This document shows positions 33,948 to 45,053 of a stretch of 64,000 bases of DNA, piece by piece; the stretch's first letter is position 1, and every line of letters starts with the position of its first letter. The stretch comes from Trypanosoma brucei gambiense DAL972 (lineage: Eukaryota > Euglenozoa > Kinetoplastea > Trypanosomatida > Trypanosomatidae), in assembly GCF_000210295.1 (NCBI RefSeq), contig NC_026736.1, positions 1 through 64,000 of the forward strand, written 5' to 3'. The notes beneath the pieces are model-generated. The model ran no database searches. It saw nothing but the letters and a program-made list of their open reading frames with translations, and was not told the origin of the DNA. The translations under genes were made by a program, and so were the position numbers.

Positions 33948-34192
33948 AAAAGAATGAATTGACGGACAAAAAAGCGAGGGAACCTGCAAACGTTCCTCAA
34001 CAAGACGTTGGGTGAATACCCGACATCACTGCCCTAGAAAAGTGACACCTCAGGGCGAGCAGAGAGAAACTGAAGACACACAGGTTGGAAATGACCGGTG
34101 AATGGCAACCAACTAAAGAAGATTTTCCACTAGACCGATGGAGCAGGTGAAGTCGCCAATTCCGCATTGGGACATCGAATACATATGGATGG

Positions 34193-35902
34193 TTGCTGCG
34201 GAGGATAGACAAAACAGTTTCTAACAAGTGCAGATGGTGTGAAACCCATCCCTGCGCACACTGCGGGAAAATAAATTCCGATAGAGCTCACATAGTGTTT
34301 CATACGAACCGAATGCACGGCGTACCCTACCATGAGGCATTGCGCAGGTTGAAACATGCTGCACACCCTGGTGATGCTGGCCACATCAAGGTGGTGTCAG
34401 AGTCCAGTACCCCGTCTCATCGGGAGAAGCCAAGAGCCAGCAGCGTTCTTCTCATGGGGAACACTGCTTTGCTTCGGCTACAGCGTCATACAGCACAGGG
34501 ATCAGCAGCGTCTTGCTGGGACACCGTCTTTTATTTGTCGGTCCCTGGGCACGTGGCAAGCGTGCCATCAGCAGTATCACCCGCACATGCTGCAGAACTT
34601 GGGGTGGTGCCTGAAATTTGACCCTATAACCCCTGCCACATCCACCGAAGTCGTATGTGATCAGTGTCTGTAACAAATCCTATGGAAACAAAGGAGGGCT
34701 CACATGGCACAATACTCGATGCCTTCACGGTGCAACGAAAAAGTTAGACGATGAAATGTCGGAGAAGCGGAAAGAAGATGAAAATATCAAACAGCAAAAA
34801 TGGGTTTGCGCAGAACGTGGCTTTCAATCCAAGAGTGCAGGTGTACTAACATTGCGCAGGCCTCAGAAACACTACATGACCAACGACAGTCCCTTTCCAC
34901 CCCACACTCGCGGAACCATAATCCACACTGAATATGATAAAAAACACACTCCAGTGAGGAATCTGTGGGTTCAAATTGATTTAGCAGAGAGGCTCGACAA
35001 TACGTCATGGAATAAAGAGCAGAAGTCAGCTTTAGCACATCATTCCAGTGGTGGAGAAACGGCTAGGCACACAAAGTGAAAACCGACCGCATCAACCCAA
35101 CAACAATGAACAAAGTGATAACACCACCAGTTCAACCTCTGGAGAAAATGAAGCGATATATGGACCTCGCAGCTATATATTTCACACGTAAATTGGACTA
35201 GTGATAAGTCACGGGATGAAATACTGCGAAGTACAACCGCAAATGGGGTCGCGAGGAATAAAAAGGTAACGGGAACTCGAAGAGAATGCAAGTATTCCAC
35301 CGAAGGGCTCCCGAGCGACGGAAACGAGAGGGCATCCAGTGAACGACCCAGTAGGCACATCTGAGCCGCTACAATGCACGCAATGTGGCTTTGTATCACA
35401 ATCAAAATGGGGAACAACACCAAACACCAAGATTCAACACCGCAGAGGCCATCCCCTGGATAGTAACGATGGTACAAAACGGAGCTGTTCCATCACAGAA
35501 CAAGAGGTATCCCTCATTTGGAACACGGTAACTATAGGTGTAAATGACACCTGTTGCACGCAATGCCGTCATACGCATGTATCAAAAGACAGCCTGATGG
35601 AGCACTTCGGGGGAATGCATAGACAGCATCCCTTCTCCGTAGCAAAAGAATCTCCACCACCGCTCCGGAGCTTCAACGTCAGAGGGTTTCATCTACACTT
35701 CACGTTCGTAAACCGAAATCAGACGTCCCACTCAACATCAGGTTCATCTATACATCGCCATCAAAAACATGAAATCTGCGTTGAAAGGAAACATACACAC
35801 TCCAACGAATGCGAAGGGAATCCCACCCACATACTCGTGCGCTCAAGCCTAAAGTGCTCCGCAGTTACTTCGGGGTTGAGGGCGAAAATATGCAGAAGAT
35901 AG
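34193..35902 (+). pseudogene. ingi C-terminal Cys/His-rich region with zinc-finger remnants
   Basis: Short frames carry CRWCETHPCAHCGK (about 34230), CNKSYGNKGGLTWHNTRCLHG split by a frameshift from its first CDQC (about 34660-34730), CTQCGFVSQSKWG...HRRGH (about 35376-35450) and CTQCRHTHVSKDSLMEHF...H (about 35556-35625). Several keep the C-x2-C...H spacing of the C-terminal C2H2 fingers of ingi-clade retroposons. At least six stops separate them. Confidence 0.7.
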
Positions 35903-36096
35903 TGTTCACCAAGAACCTTGCACTATTCCTCCTAGAAATTGAGAAACCCCTCATTCTCTTCCAACATGTACTTCCTTCATTCGAGAGGAACACCCCTATA
36001 AAGGAGAATAGACTACACAAAAAGCTGCCCACTCCTCTGAATGAAAATTGTAAACTCCACTATGCTCTTCTACGTTTGGCTCAAAAAAAAAAAAAA

Positions 36097-38016
36097 GAAG
36101 AGGCAGAAGCCTTTCACTCTCAAGTAAACTGTTTTCGCCATTACGGAAGACCGAGGACTAAAAGCTGAACGTTTGCAACTGGTCACGCATAATTAGTTGG
36201 GAAATAACATACAATAGTCCCTCTGGAAGCAAATATGGTTCGCTCTGACCTAGATGGCAATTCGTTGAGAGCACGTCCCGTACAGAGCACGATGTACAAA
36301 AAGAAAGGATTACTTTTCCCCGAATGAAGTATACAAACACTAGTGGGGAACAATTATCCTTTTTATATTGCCTTGGAATCGGGAGTGTACAGCTCATTTG
36401 GGAGTGTAGGTTTCCAAAATCAGCTTTTTGCAGGGACCCGCTTGCTGCCAACAGCCTTCTGTTAAAAAATACTAATTTTTTTTTCTATAGGCGAAACGAG
36501 GTTGGTATTACCGTGGAACTGAGAATAGATCAACGTAATGGAAATTACGCCCCGTTCATTATAATTTTGCAGTCTTCTTTAACTCCCCTTTTAAAGGATC
36601 CGATTTTTTAGCACTATGAAGTATACTTAAAGCGATTTTACTGCATCCATGCACTGAAATGGTTCTACAACTAGGGCACATGGAAACGACAATGCGCTAT
36701 TCCGAGGATTTTTTATCGCGAACCTCACGCGGTAGCTATTAAAGCGGTGAGTGAAACAAAAAGAGCCACTACTCCCAGCAAGATTAAATTTTTGTAAAAG
36801 AAGGGTAATACTGCCATCCTATCAAGACAACATTTGAGTGGAGTTGTTGAAAGCTTTGCTGGTGCAGCGGATCAAGTGAAAATACCGATCCATAATGCTG
36901 TAACCCGCTGATACGGCGCCATGGTAAATACAATGTTTGTTTCATTCCTGTAAATGAGGGGTTAAGTAGAAATGATAGTTTTCGAAGGATCTACCACAGT
37001 GCCACACAACTTGTGCCAAAAGACCACCTTGATTGCCAACACAACCACCACCACGAGTTTAGATGCAGCACGCTGAAACGCATTGCTACAAATTTGTGGA
37101 AGATTCCCCACAACTTCACTGATGTATCTAACTGCATCGCGCCGCACACAATCTAGTGGAGAATGTCACACTCGTTTTGTCTGCTGCCCCCTTCTTCCAG
37201 TATCTGGCGCCGTTTTCACACATACCTAGCGGCGTTGCCTCTGGGGTGTCGTTCCACGATAGAGGTTAAAATAATTAAAAACCTCGTCACAGAAGCTAAT
37301 TGGAAAAAAACACAAAGACTGCGTACATTTTCATACTATCCTCATTATTCTAAAATACCTTCATTTCATGAAGGAGACAACGAACTTCTTTCCCTTAAAA
37401 AAGATTTTTCTTCACTCGACGCACTAGGCGTTAGATCCAGAAATATATCCCTTCGTTCAGAAGGGACTCCAAGTTCCCTTCACACACCACATCCAACACC
37501 CGCCATCCCTCCTCATAGTCACCTCATCAACGAACCACCTTCAATATATTTAGAAACGTAGCTAAGAACCGCTACCTCTTGTATGGGCGTCCTTCAAAAA
37601 CATCGAGGGATGGCACAGAAAACGTAGAAGGTGTTAAAAATGTGTTTATCATATTCATTATGGCATAAAGCCCACCAGCAGATTGCATTTACGATATCGC
37701 TCCCAGGGACAACATTGCAACGCAGCAACTGAGAAGTCGCTATCCCATCAGCACTTCATTTCTATTCCATACTAACTTGCAATTCCTAGAAAAATAGGAA
37801 GGTTCTGAAAAACAAGCTAGCGGGAAAAAAATTTCTTCGTACACATACACCGCAATAACCCGAATTAAAAACACAACAACGTCACCAGTTGCAAGATTTA
37901 CTTTTTACATGGAAACATAACATGTCTTACAAAAAGAAAATTATTAGGAACATGGGTGTGTGCGAACTCGCAGAAAGATATGTATGCAAACACATATGTG
38001 GACGGGAAAATGTATA
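36097..38016. other. Unassigned sequence between retroposon and ESAG1
   Basis: The longest open frame (37163-37561, + strand, 132 codons, His/Pro-rich near its end) and a - strand frame at 36158-36451 show no family I recognise. In a bloodstream expression site, the sequence after ESAG1 would lead to the 70-bp repeats; none is visible here. Confidence 0.5.
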
Positions 38017-39014
38017 TTAACGCATTTGTAAAATGGTGGAATTAGTATTACTCACATTACCAGCAACATCAATGTCAAGTAGCAGCGACGTGAAGTTTCC
38101 ATGGACCCAGTTAAAGTGGGAATTGAGGGAAGTAATATTTGCCATCATATCCAGAAGCGCGAAAGGCGGTTTTCCAGCAGCAAAAGGTGTGATGAGAGTG
38201 GAGAAAATTTGCTGTATCTCGAGCGTCAGTTGAAAATAGAAGGCACCATGCGGGTCTTCGCCTCTCCACTCCAATATTTTTCTTGAACTCTGCACGGCGC
38301 CACTCCTATATAAGTTGTCCCTCAGTCTATTAAGGCATTCGCTTACGGAACCATTTAGTATCGTTATTGTGAGACAGCCATCCTTATACTTTTGAAGGGA
38401 ACCCTCAGTCACGCTGTTTTCTAGAGGACAGGTTTGGTCACCACAACTAGCCTCAAAGTTTTCAACGGCGCTAAACTCTTGACGGCTACATTTAGCCATA
38501 TCGGGATCCAGCCCTACTGCCTTCACGTCACTCCAAACAGTCTTTGTAATCTCAACAATGGCTGTATAGTATTTATTCGCTTTGATGAGAGTATTGGGTA
38601 ATTCTTTCCTGACTTCCCTCACACTCTCATTAACCTCAGCAAATAATCCACCCACCTTAGCTACAAGGTCCCCCATTTCATTTCCATAGGATATAAGTTT
38701 TTCCAATTTATCATTTTGTTCTCCCATTGAGCTGCTGAAAACACTCAAGTATGTTGTGCTTTCGCCTGTTTTCCCTTCCATATCATCTAATATACGAGAA
38801 GTATTTGCGTACACTTCCTCATTCACAAACAGCCTCTGCTCTCCATCAGTGTATAATTTGTTTGATGCATTTGACAAGCAACGTAGGTAGCGCACGGACT
38901 CATATTTCTAAAATAAAAATCATCTACCGTTTTGCAGTTATGTTCCACGTTCTCTCTATCAACACAAATTACAGAAAATAACCAAACAACCAATTCCAAT
39001 ATCGTAACTTTCAT
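38017..39014 (-). pseudogene. ESAG1: ESAG1, frameshifted near its 5' end
   Basis: The - strand frame starts at 39014 with a signal peptide (ILELVVWLFSVIC) and cysteines. At about 38905-38912 the reading must move by one frame to continue into the 292-codon frame ending at 38017, whose listed start at 38895 is a GTG inside the coding region and not a real start. Together they cover about 330 residues, the length I recall for ESAG1, with several N-glycosylation sites near the C-terminus (NIT, NFT, NVS, NST). ESAG1 encodes a membrane-associated glycoprotein of unknown function. The call rests on length, composition and its place after ESAG2 and the ESAG11-like gene, the order found in bloodstream expression sites. 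I could not confirm it by alignment. Confidence 0.65.
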
Positions 39015-39137
39015 TACCTACAATCACATGTGACGAGAAGCATGAGAGAGAAGCATACACATCATCAAACGAAAGCGATGGGTGCCACAAGTGTATAGCC
39101 TCAATAACAAAGATGTTGCATACAACATAACATTGAA

Positions 39138-40241
39138 TCACATAACCAGAATTGCTGCAAAGAATATTAAACCAATTAGGGTATGTTGCTTCCTCATTGT
39201 GAATCCTTCTTCATCTATCATATCGTCGTCATCGACACTTCTCTTGCGTTTCCTTCCATTCTCCTTGAAATACCTGCGCACCATCGGGCTCTGAGTTAAC
39301 AGTTCTTTTAGTTTATTTTCATACTCCACAAAGGAGGTAAGAGTTGGCTCTACATCACGGTACTGTTGTGCAATACTTTCATATCCGTTTCTAACCAAAG
39401 TGTAATTGATGATAAGTTTGGGCACCGTGTCACTAGACATTATGGTAACGGCAGCTTCTTTACGATAGGTAACAAATCCTCCAGTAGTTCCCACTATGAA
39501 GGATCCAGCTCCTCCATTTGCAACATCTTCCGTACCCATGATCCAGCATTTTGTGTCGTTATTGTCTGTAAGTTCAACTCTCTGGTCAGTTTTATATTTA
39601 TCTAGCGCAGCCAGTACACCATCATCTGACATATCTTTTATAACGGACATATTACACTCATCTGGGGCCTTTGCTGCTTTGTGCCCAGCATCATCACTTC
39701 CACATCCATTTTCTGAAGGGGCAGACTTCTCTTTCACCAAACAACACCAATCGTTTTTGTCACCCTTTGTTTGCTCAAACAACACTACTAGATCCCTCAA
39801 CACTTGTCCTATTGACAGTGATGCATTCACAACATGATAGGAAACTCTTACAATGTTTAAAAAACTAGTATCCATTAACTGAATAGCTTTATCTGTATTG
39901 TTCATTACTTTTTCCATTTCCACATATGTTTTCTTTATATTTTCCATATCACTTCCATTAACAACCCCTATCTTCTCCAAACCCTGCACTATTGCCTTCC
40001 ATGTCCTCCCCTTTACACCATGTCTATGTCGCCACTCCCGAACCTTATCTACCATTTCTGTAGCATTTTGGTGCTTCTTCAGAATCTCAGTGCTCACAAC
40101 CCTCAAGGCATGACTGAGATTGCATAACGTCTCAGCCCCCTTGAGGGTCATGGCCTTGCCGGAAGGCTGCCCCACAACTTCCCCAATAAGGGAACCCAGC
40201 ACTGTCAGACACACTGCAAGAAAAAGTGATATCACCTTCAT
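39138..40241 (-). CDS. ESAG11-like GPI-anchored surface protein (intact)
   Basis: This intact 367-codon gene starts at 40241 with a clear signal peptide (ISLFLAVCLTVLGSLIGEVVG). The mature part has paired cysteines, predicted helices (residues about 30-120) and many N-glycosylation sites. Near the C-terminus a basic/acidic stretch (GRKRKRSVDDDDMIDEE) precedes a short hydrophobic tail (LIGLIFFAAILVM), consistent with a GPI-attachment signal. It lies between ESAG2 and ESAG1 on the same strand, the position of ESAG11 in bloodstream expression sites. The name is inferred from this order and the predicted anchor; another ESAG family remains possible. A trans-splice site would be needed for expression in a polycistronic unit. 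Confidence 0.6.
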   Translation of the reverse strand: MKVISLFLAVCLTVLGSLIGEVVGQPSGKAMTLKGAETLCNLSHALRVVSTEILKKHQNATEMVDKVREWRHRHGVKGRTWKAIVQGLEKIGVVNGSDMENIKKTYVEMEKVMNNTDKAIQLMDTSFLNIVRVSYHVVNASLSIGQVLRDLVVLFEQTKGDKNDWCCLVKEKSAPSENGCGSDDAGHKAAKAPDECNMSVIKDMSDDGVLAALDKYKTDQRVELTDNNDTKCWIMGTEDVANGGAGSFIVGTTGGFVTYRKEAAVTIMSSDTVPKLIINYTLVRNGYESIAQQYRDVEPTLTSFVEYENKLKELLTQSPMVRRYFKENGRKRKRSVDDDDMIDEEGFTMRKQHTLIGLIFFAAILVM

Positions 40242-40309
40242 TATTTATCTAAAAACAAAACAAGTTTATATGGGATAATTTAATACAGTTACATCTCATG
40301 AGGAGCTAG

Positions 40310-40360
40310 CACACACATGCACACACGTATACATACATACACACACACCATACCATACCA
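40310..40360. repeat. CA/CATA-rich simple sequence
   Basis: ACACACATGCACACACG, then ATACATACATACACACACAC and CATACCATACC, lies between ESAG2 and the ESAG11-like gene. It would read as a TG-rich strand in the transcribed direction and sits in the intergenic processing region. Confidence 0.85.
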
Positions 40361-40443
40361 TTTTACATAGAACAAAGACGCAAAAAAAAGCATAACAAAA
40401 CATAAAAAACATAACATAACATATTTGGTAATGTAATATTAAA

Positions 40444-41811
40444 CTAAAAGATAAGAATAAGAGATAAGAATAATAATGTAAAACCCCCAGTTTCCATATT
40501 CAAATGAGTAAGTCCATCATTATTTACTTCAGCATTGCCACCTTCATCATCACCCTTACCTTGGCTACTTTTCCATAGCTCCGCATCACCACCAAGTTTC
40601 ACCTCAAGAAATATTTCCTCTGCCTCATGTTTGTACTCTTCCAACTCATGAAGATGACTGTCAGCTTCTTTGGCATATTTTGTCATTTCTTGTAGCTGCT
40701 CGGTAGCGTTAGTAAGACGATTGTACCATGGAATTCCACCATTTTCAAGTGTGTGATTGTAACTGACACATGTGAATCCAGCAGTATGACCTGTGCATGT
40801 GCGATTTTTGTTTTTTCCCGTTCTCACATAACCAAAAATACCCTTCACCTGATATTCATCCTGTTCCAAATTCACTAATGCATTAAACTGAGCTAGTGCA
40901 CTCTTTAAGGTTTTTACATTAGATGCAACATTTTTGTACACACAAGCTTTACTAATCACATCCCATGCCTCAGTGTGGTTGTATTTTATTTTTGCAGGAT
41001 CACAATGTCCTTGACTATCACCTTCACAGGATTCAGCCATCATGGTCCAGTTACCATTTTCCGGCCTTCTTATTTCATCTCTACAAGGACAATTGAACCC
41101 ATTATATATATTATTATTACCTCCATCCTCTTCAAGATTTTCTTTCCTTTTGATCTCTTCAGTTATAACAATGGCTTCTCCCACACATAGACAGAAAAAG
41201 TCATTGATTAACGTCTTTCCAACTGACTTGTCTCCATAAGACCCGCAACTCGTACCTGCATTATCTACACTATTGAACAGCAGTGATTTGTTTCCCCTCA
41301 TGGCTTGCTCCAGAGTTTTATTCTCATTTCTTGCCACATCCACAGCGTCACCATACACAGCTCTCAGCATATTTTCTTGAGCAGAACGACTTGCATTTAA
41401 GGCTTTTGTCCTATTCACCTCAATTTCCTCCTTCAGCGCTTTCGCCTTCTCAAACAGTTTCTTTATCTCCTGATACGCCGTTGTGCTGTTAGCTGATTTA
41501 TTGGAACCTTTATTACAACCTGCAGCCTCCGTTTCGGTGACCATTTCCTCCAACTTCTTCAGAATCTCATCTTCCCTCTCGCGATTCTTAAAGGAAGGTT
41601 GTGGGGCTTCTGTTTGCGTAATTCTGTAAATCTTGCACAGTGTCTCGAACTCGCCAACGTTATGGTACTTATAGCCGTCACCGATATAGTCCGTAATCTC
41701 ACTCCAGTCAACCGACTCTGTTGTCCATCTCCCCGCATCCAAATCACCTTGAAAAGAAGGAGATAAAACAACCGCAAACAACCCAATGGTAAACACTAAT
41801 TCGTGCCTCAT
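40444..41811 (-). CDS. ESAG2: ESAG2, VSG-related surface glycoprotein (intact)
   Basis: This intact 455-codon gene starts at 41811 with a signal peptide (LVFTIGLFAVVLSPSFQG). It ends in a GPI-type tail (METGGFTLLFLSLILIF). Residues 189-210 read CGSYGDKSVGKTLINDFFCLC, the same motif as the type B VSGs psi-VSG 3, 9 and 11. A later GIPWYNRL matches their GIPWVSKL and GIAWIGKL. ESAG2 proteins are known to be related to type B VSGs; their role is unknown, with a surface location expected. There are many N-glycosylation sites (residues about 100-180). The typical VSG C-terminal cysteine repeats are absent: after the N-terminal-like domain there is only a short Lys/Glu/Gly linker before the anchor. 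Confidence 0.8.
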   Translation of the reverse strand: MRHELVFTIGLFAVVLSPSFQGDLDAGRWTTESVDWSEITDYIGDGYKYHNVGEFETLCKIYRITQTEAPQPSFKNREREDEILKKLEEMVTETEAAGCNKGSNKSANSTTAYQEIKKLFEKAKALKEEIEVNRTKALNASRSAQENMLRAVYGDAVDVARNENKTLEQAMRGNKSLLFNSVDNAGTSCGSYGDKSVGKTLINDFFCLCVGEAIVITEEIKRKENLEEDGGNNNIYNGFNCPCRDEIRRPENGNWTMMAESCEGDSQGHCDPAKIKYNHTEAWDVISKACVYKNVASNVKTLKSALAQFNALVNLEQDEYQVKGIFGYVRTGKNKNRTCTGHTAGFTCVSYNHTLENGGIPWYNRLTNATEQLQEMTKYAKEADSHLHELEEYKHEAEEIFLEVKLGGDAELWKSSQGKGDDEGGNAEVNNDGLTHLNMETGGFTLLFLSLILIF

Positions 41812-44800
41812 TGTGATTATGTTTTTACTTTTATCAGTTAAGCAAATTGGAGCAAAAGCTTATTATCACAGTCGTTATTGTTATTGGTAGACACATTCAA
41901 CAAAATATACACATTAAAATATCAAAATAAAAGCCAACAACTGGCACAAAACGATCACAGCAGCACCCAACAAGGGGGGAAACACATCCCAAAATACATT
42001 CACATGGGTTCTCTCTCCTCAAGTTGGATATCAACATTAAACACCCTCATAGTTGTTTTCCCATTGGTTACCTCACTTCCTAATTTCTAAATTCAATAAA
42101 TTCACTTTCTTAATATCCATGCCAGTTTCTTTACTTGCCCAACTGAGCTGTGCTGCCGCTTTCTTGGTTTCTTCAGCAAAGTTATCCACTACCATAATGA
42201 GTACCGGCACACTCATCTTACGTTATTTTCAAACCCTCTCTCGGTTTCATTAGCTTCAGTTATTACTTTATGGCTTTTTTGGCTAGCACATTACGCGCTT
42301 TATTTGCATGCGTGTATTACCTTTCTCTATTGCAATCAACTCTAATGCTGGGCCTCACTTAGCATATCCTCCTTCTTTCATACGCGTGCTGACAACACTC
42401 TTCGTTGCCCTCTCTGCGTGCATGCACAGCTCCTTGCCTCCCATTTTCTTAAATCACACACTAGTAAAGATAAAAGTTGGATTTTCAAAACACTCTCATT
42501 GGACATCTCTGCTCGTAAATGAGGCCTTTGATCACACTGTGACATTACGGGATATTATGTCAGTCACCAACACACAAAACAGTCCCAGAATAAAGAGTGG
42601 CCTCCCCTGTCAGCAGCCTCATTAAGATTATTTGCCACTCACCATAATTACCATCCTTATAGATACACTGGTAAAAACGGAAGTTATATACGAAGCTACC
42701 CGTCCTATCAGTAAACTCTTACCACCCTTAATTCACATGCAAAATGCGTTAACACACTCCACCCCCAAAACATAGATGATGGAGGGATAGTCATATTTAT
42801 AATAACTCACCAATAAGATAACTCAAACAGAAACACCTCGACAGAAATATATGATGAGTTAAGTAACTTTCTCTCCATTCAACCGACCTTACCAGATGTC
42901 AAACCCAGGGCGACCAACATGGCAAACATCAGGCTGGTGCAGCGGAAGGTGTTATACGACTTGAAGAGTGTTCGGTGGCTAGCACCGATGACGACTGGCA
43001 TAACACCATTCCCTAAGTGCGGACAGCTTCTTTTTGGTGCCAAGATTTAGCACAAGATAAGTTTCAAGATCGAAAGTTACAATCTCCACAGATGAAATTG
43101 CCACACCGAGATCGGCGCAGCCATGCCATGGAAATGCCATAACTTCCCATCCAACAATTTGTTGTATTTCCCATACAACGTAAAGGGCAATCGCCGATTC
43201 ACCTTCTGCGCGTACTGAAGACTGAGAAAAACGGTATATACAGTCAGTAGTTTGTTGCAATTACGTCAATATAATCATCTGTAACTGAACCCGTGGAGTC
43301 TCTAAAGCCATAATGCGCCTTAAAGTTTTGTCTGACAGCGTTTTTTGTCGCTTAATAATCTCTTTTCCCCCCTTGACCCGCTGCCGTGAAGTCTCCGTGA
43401 CGTGGTGTGTCTGAATGTACTTCTTCCCCCTTTCCTAAGGTATCCCAGTTGCACTTTTTTAAATGTGCCCCATCAACTCCCACCCGAGTGAAGTGCAGTA
43501 GTCGTATCAAATCCGTGGGTCTGTAACCTGAGTGTATCCACGTTGGATGGAGAATAGAGGAACAACAGGAGGCAACACCATAACACGCCTTCCTACTAGT
43601 AAGGTATAAGTGGAGGACTCGCATCGCCCACCTCTTGGTCCCTTATCTGGACGATACTACCACCCTTTCCCAGCACTCTCGTCCGTGTGGAACGCTTCGC
43701 GACGAAAACTCCTGACACCTGGGGTTGGTTCCTCTTTCAAGGGGCGAACGTTCGCAGTCTTAACAGAAGTGAAAACGGTTGCGGTGTTGGCGCCGTCTAC
43801 GGTAACGCCGAGTTCTGCTTTGTAACAGACAGGTTTAGCGGGTTTCTTTTCGTGCACGTTCAGTCGTTTAACGTACCACCTCCCCTTTCAGTCGAAGGAG
43901 AGTCTACGTTCCAAGTTAACACAATAACTTCCCTTATTTTTCAGTGGTTCCTGTTCTCATGTTCAGTGTGACGATTTCACGTTCCTTCTCCCAAGGATCA
44001 CTTTTGACGTCACCCGCCATGGTGCGCATCCGATACCCCCACTGACTTTATTTGCTCCAGCAGACACCTCTCATTACCCTTATGACGACCTTAACAGCGC
44101 ACCGTTTCCATAACTATGGTCAATTTTCTCTGCGCTACGGTAGCAGTAACCTCCTGAGCTCGAGGTGTACACTTCCATTGGTATAACTCGCCAGATCCAT
44201 CATCTAATCTATCCAGCTTTGATTGTTTATAAAGTTACCCACGACCATATACGCTACCACATCGCCATCCCCAAAGCTGCAGATATCAGAAAAAATATAC
44301 TCATTGAGAGTGAGCACCCCCAGAAGGTTCACATGTGCCACAACCCGTGAAACCCGAACAGGCATCAAATAATGCCTCCTTTTTGAGTTTTTAAGGCCAT
44401 TACAGCGTTTTGAGTCCGTTGCTGCTGTGTCCATCGGTCTAAGACGGATAGATTCCAGGCCCCCAACATCGACAACCCTGTTATTCACTAATTTTCTGCC
44501 CTACCGCATGGGGGCTCACCCCTTTCTCGCTCACTTCACTTCTTTACAACCAATCTGATAACAGGAAGAAAAAGACGCATTTTATGAGTTTGTTAAGCAC
44601 CAACGGGTGCAAATGAAATAAACAAGGAGAGCCTTTTCTCTCGTGGACACTGATACGAAATCATAAAACTGCTGTATAAATAAGTGAAAGTATATGAGGT
44701 ATTATCGCATAAAAGAAGGATGTTAGGAGAAGAGGGGTAGAAATTGACACTAGGCTATGTAAGTTTTTAAAGGCCGCGGGTAGTGTCCCCGCTAGCTCAG

Positions 44801-45053
44801 AATATGCATGTATTTTGGATACCCGCGACATGTGCTTATATGTGTGACCTTCCTTATCATTTTATTTAATTACAGTGTATGTTATTATACTTCCAAGACA
44901 CAGAATATGTATCTCTATGGTGGAAAATATTAAGTTAATTGCATAATAATATTTACAAACACTACCCTAGTCGTGGTGTAGTATTAATAAAAGAATACTA
45001 GAAGACAAAACAAGATAGTCCCCAGTGGGATTTTGAGTCGAGACGATCGTTAC
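41812..45053. other. Intergenic region between ESAG2 and the ESAG8-like gene
   Basis: No intact gene was found. Polypyrimidine-rich stretches (in the - direction) and short frames are present. The part between 42880 and 43860 may hold a decayed ESAG3. The segment 44500-45050 has the AT-rich look of a 3' UTR for the ESAG8-like gene. Confidence 0.5.
42880..43860 (-). pseudogene. Possible ESAG3 relic
   Basis: Three short - strand frames (43657-43857, 43352-43624, 42979-43260) stand where ESAG3 is expected, between ESAG8 and ESAG2. The last contains VEIVTFDLETYLVLNLGTKK followed by LSALREWC, which looks like the beginning of a glycosyltransferase-type fold, as proposed for ESAG3. The frames are not continuous and the signal peptide is missing. 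The assignment rests mostly on gene order. Confidence 0.3.

Larger units (their letters stand above)
33060..36096 (+). mobile_element. Degenerate ingi-related element (non-LTR retroposon, 5'-truncated)
   Basis: The region holds, in order on the + strand and in broken frames, a linker, an RNase H domain (33369-33947), a Cys/His-rich segment (34193-34330), C2H2-like finger remnants (34650-34740 and 35370-35620) and a final A14 run (36083-36096). This is the 3' half of the ingi polyprotein layout. The endonuclease and reverse transcriptase parts are missing. Many stops and frameshifts show that it is inactive. It begins directly after the TAA microsatellite and is read opposite to the ESAG cluster. 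The 3' boundary at the A-run is an inference; no target-site duplication was identified. Confidence 0.75.

Noticed and set aside
44003..44035. Frame with VTRHGAHP, like the histidine acid phosphatase RHGxRxP motif
   Set aside because: The key second arginine is a histidine, stops follow soon, and no other phosphatase motif is near. Chance is more likely.
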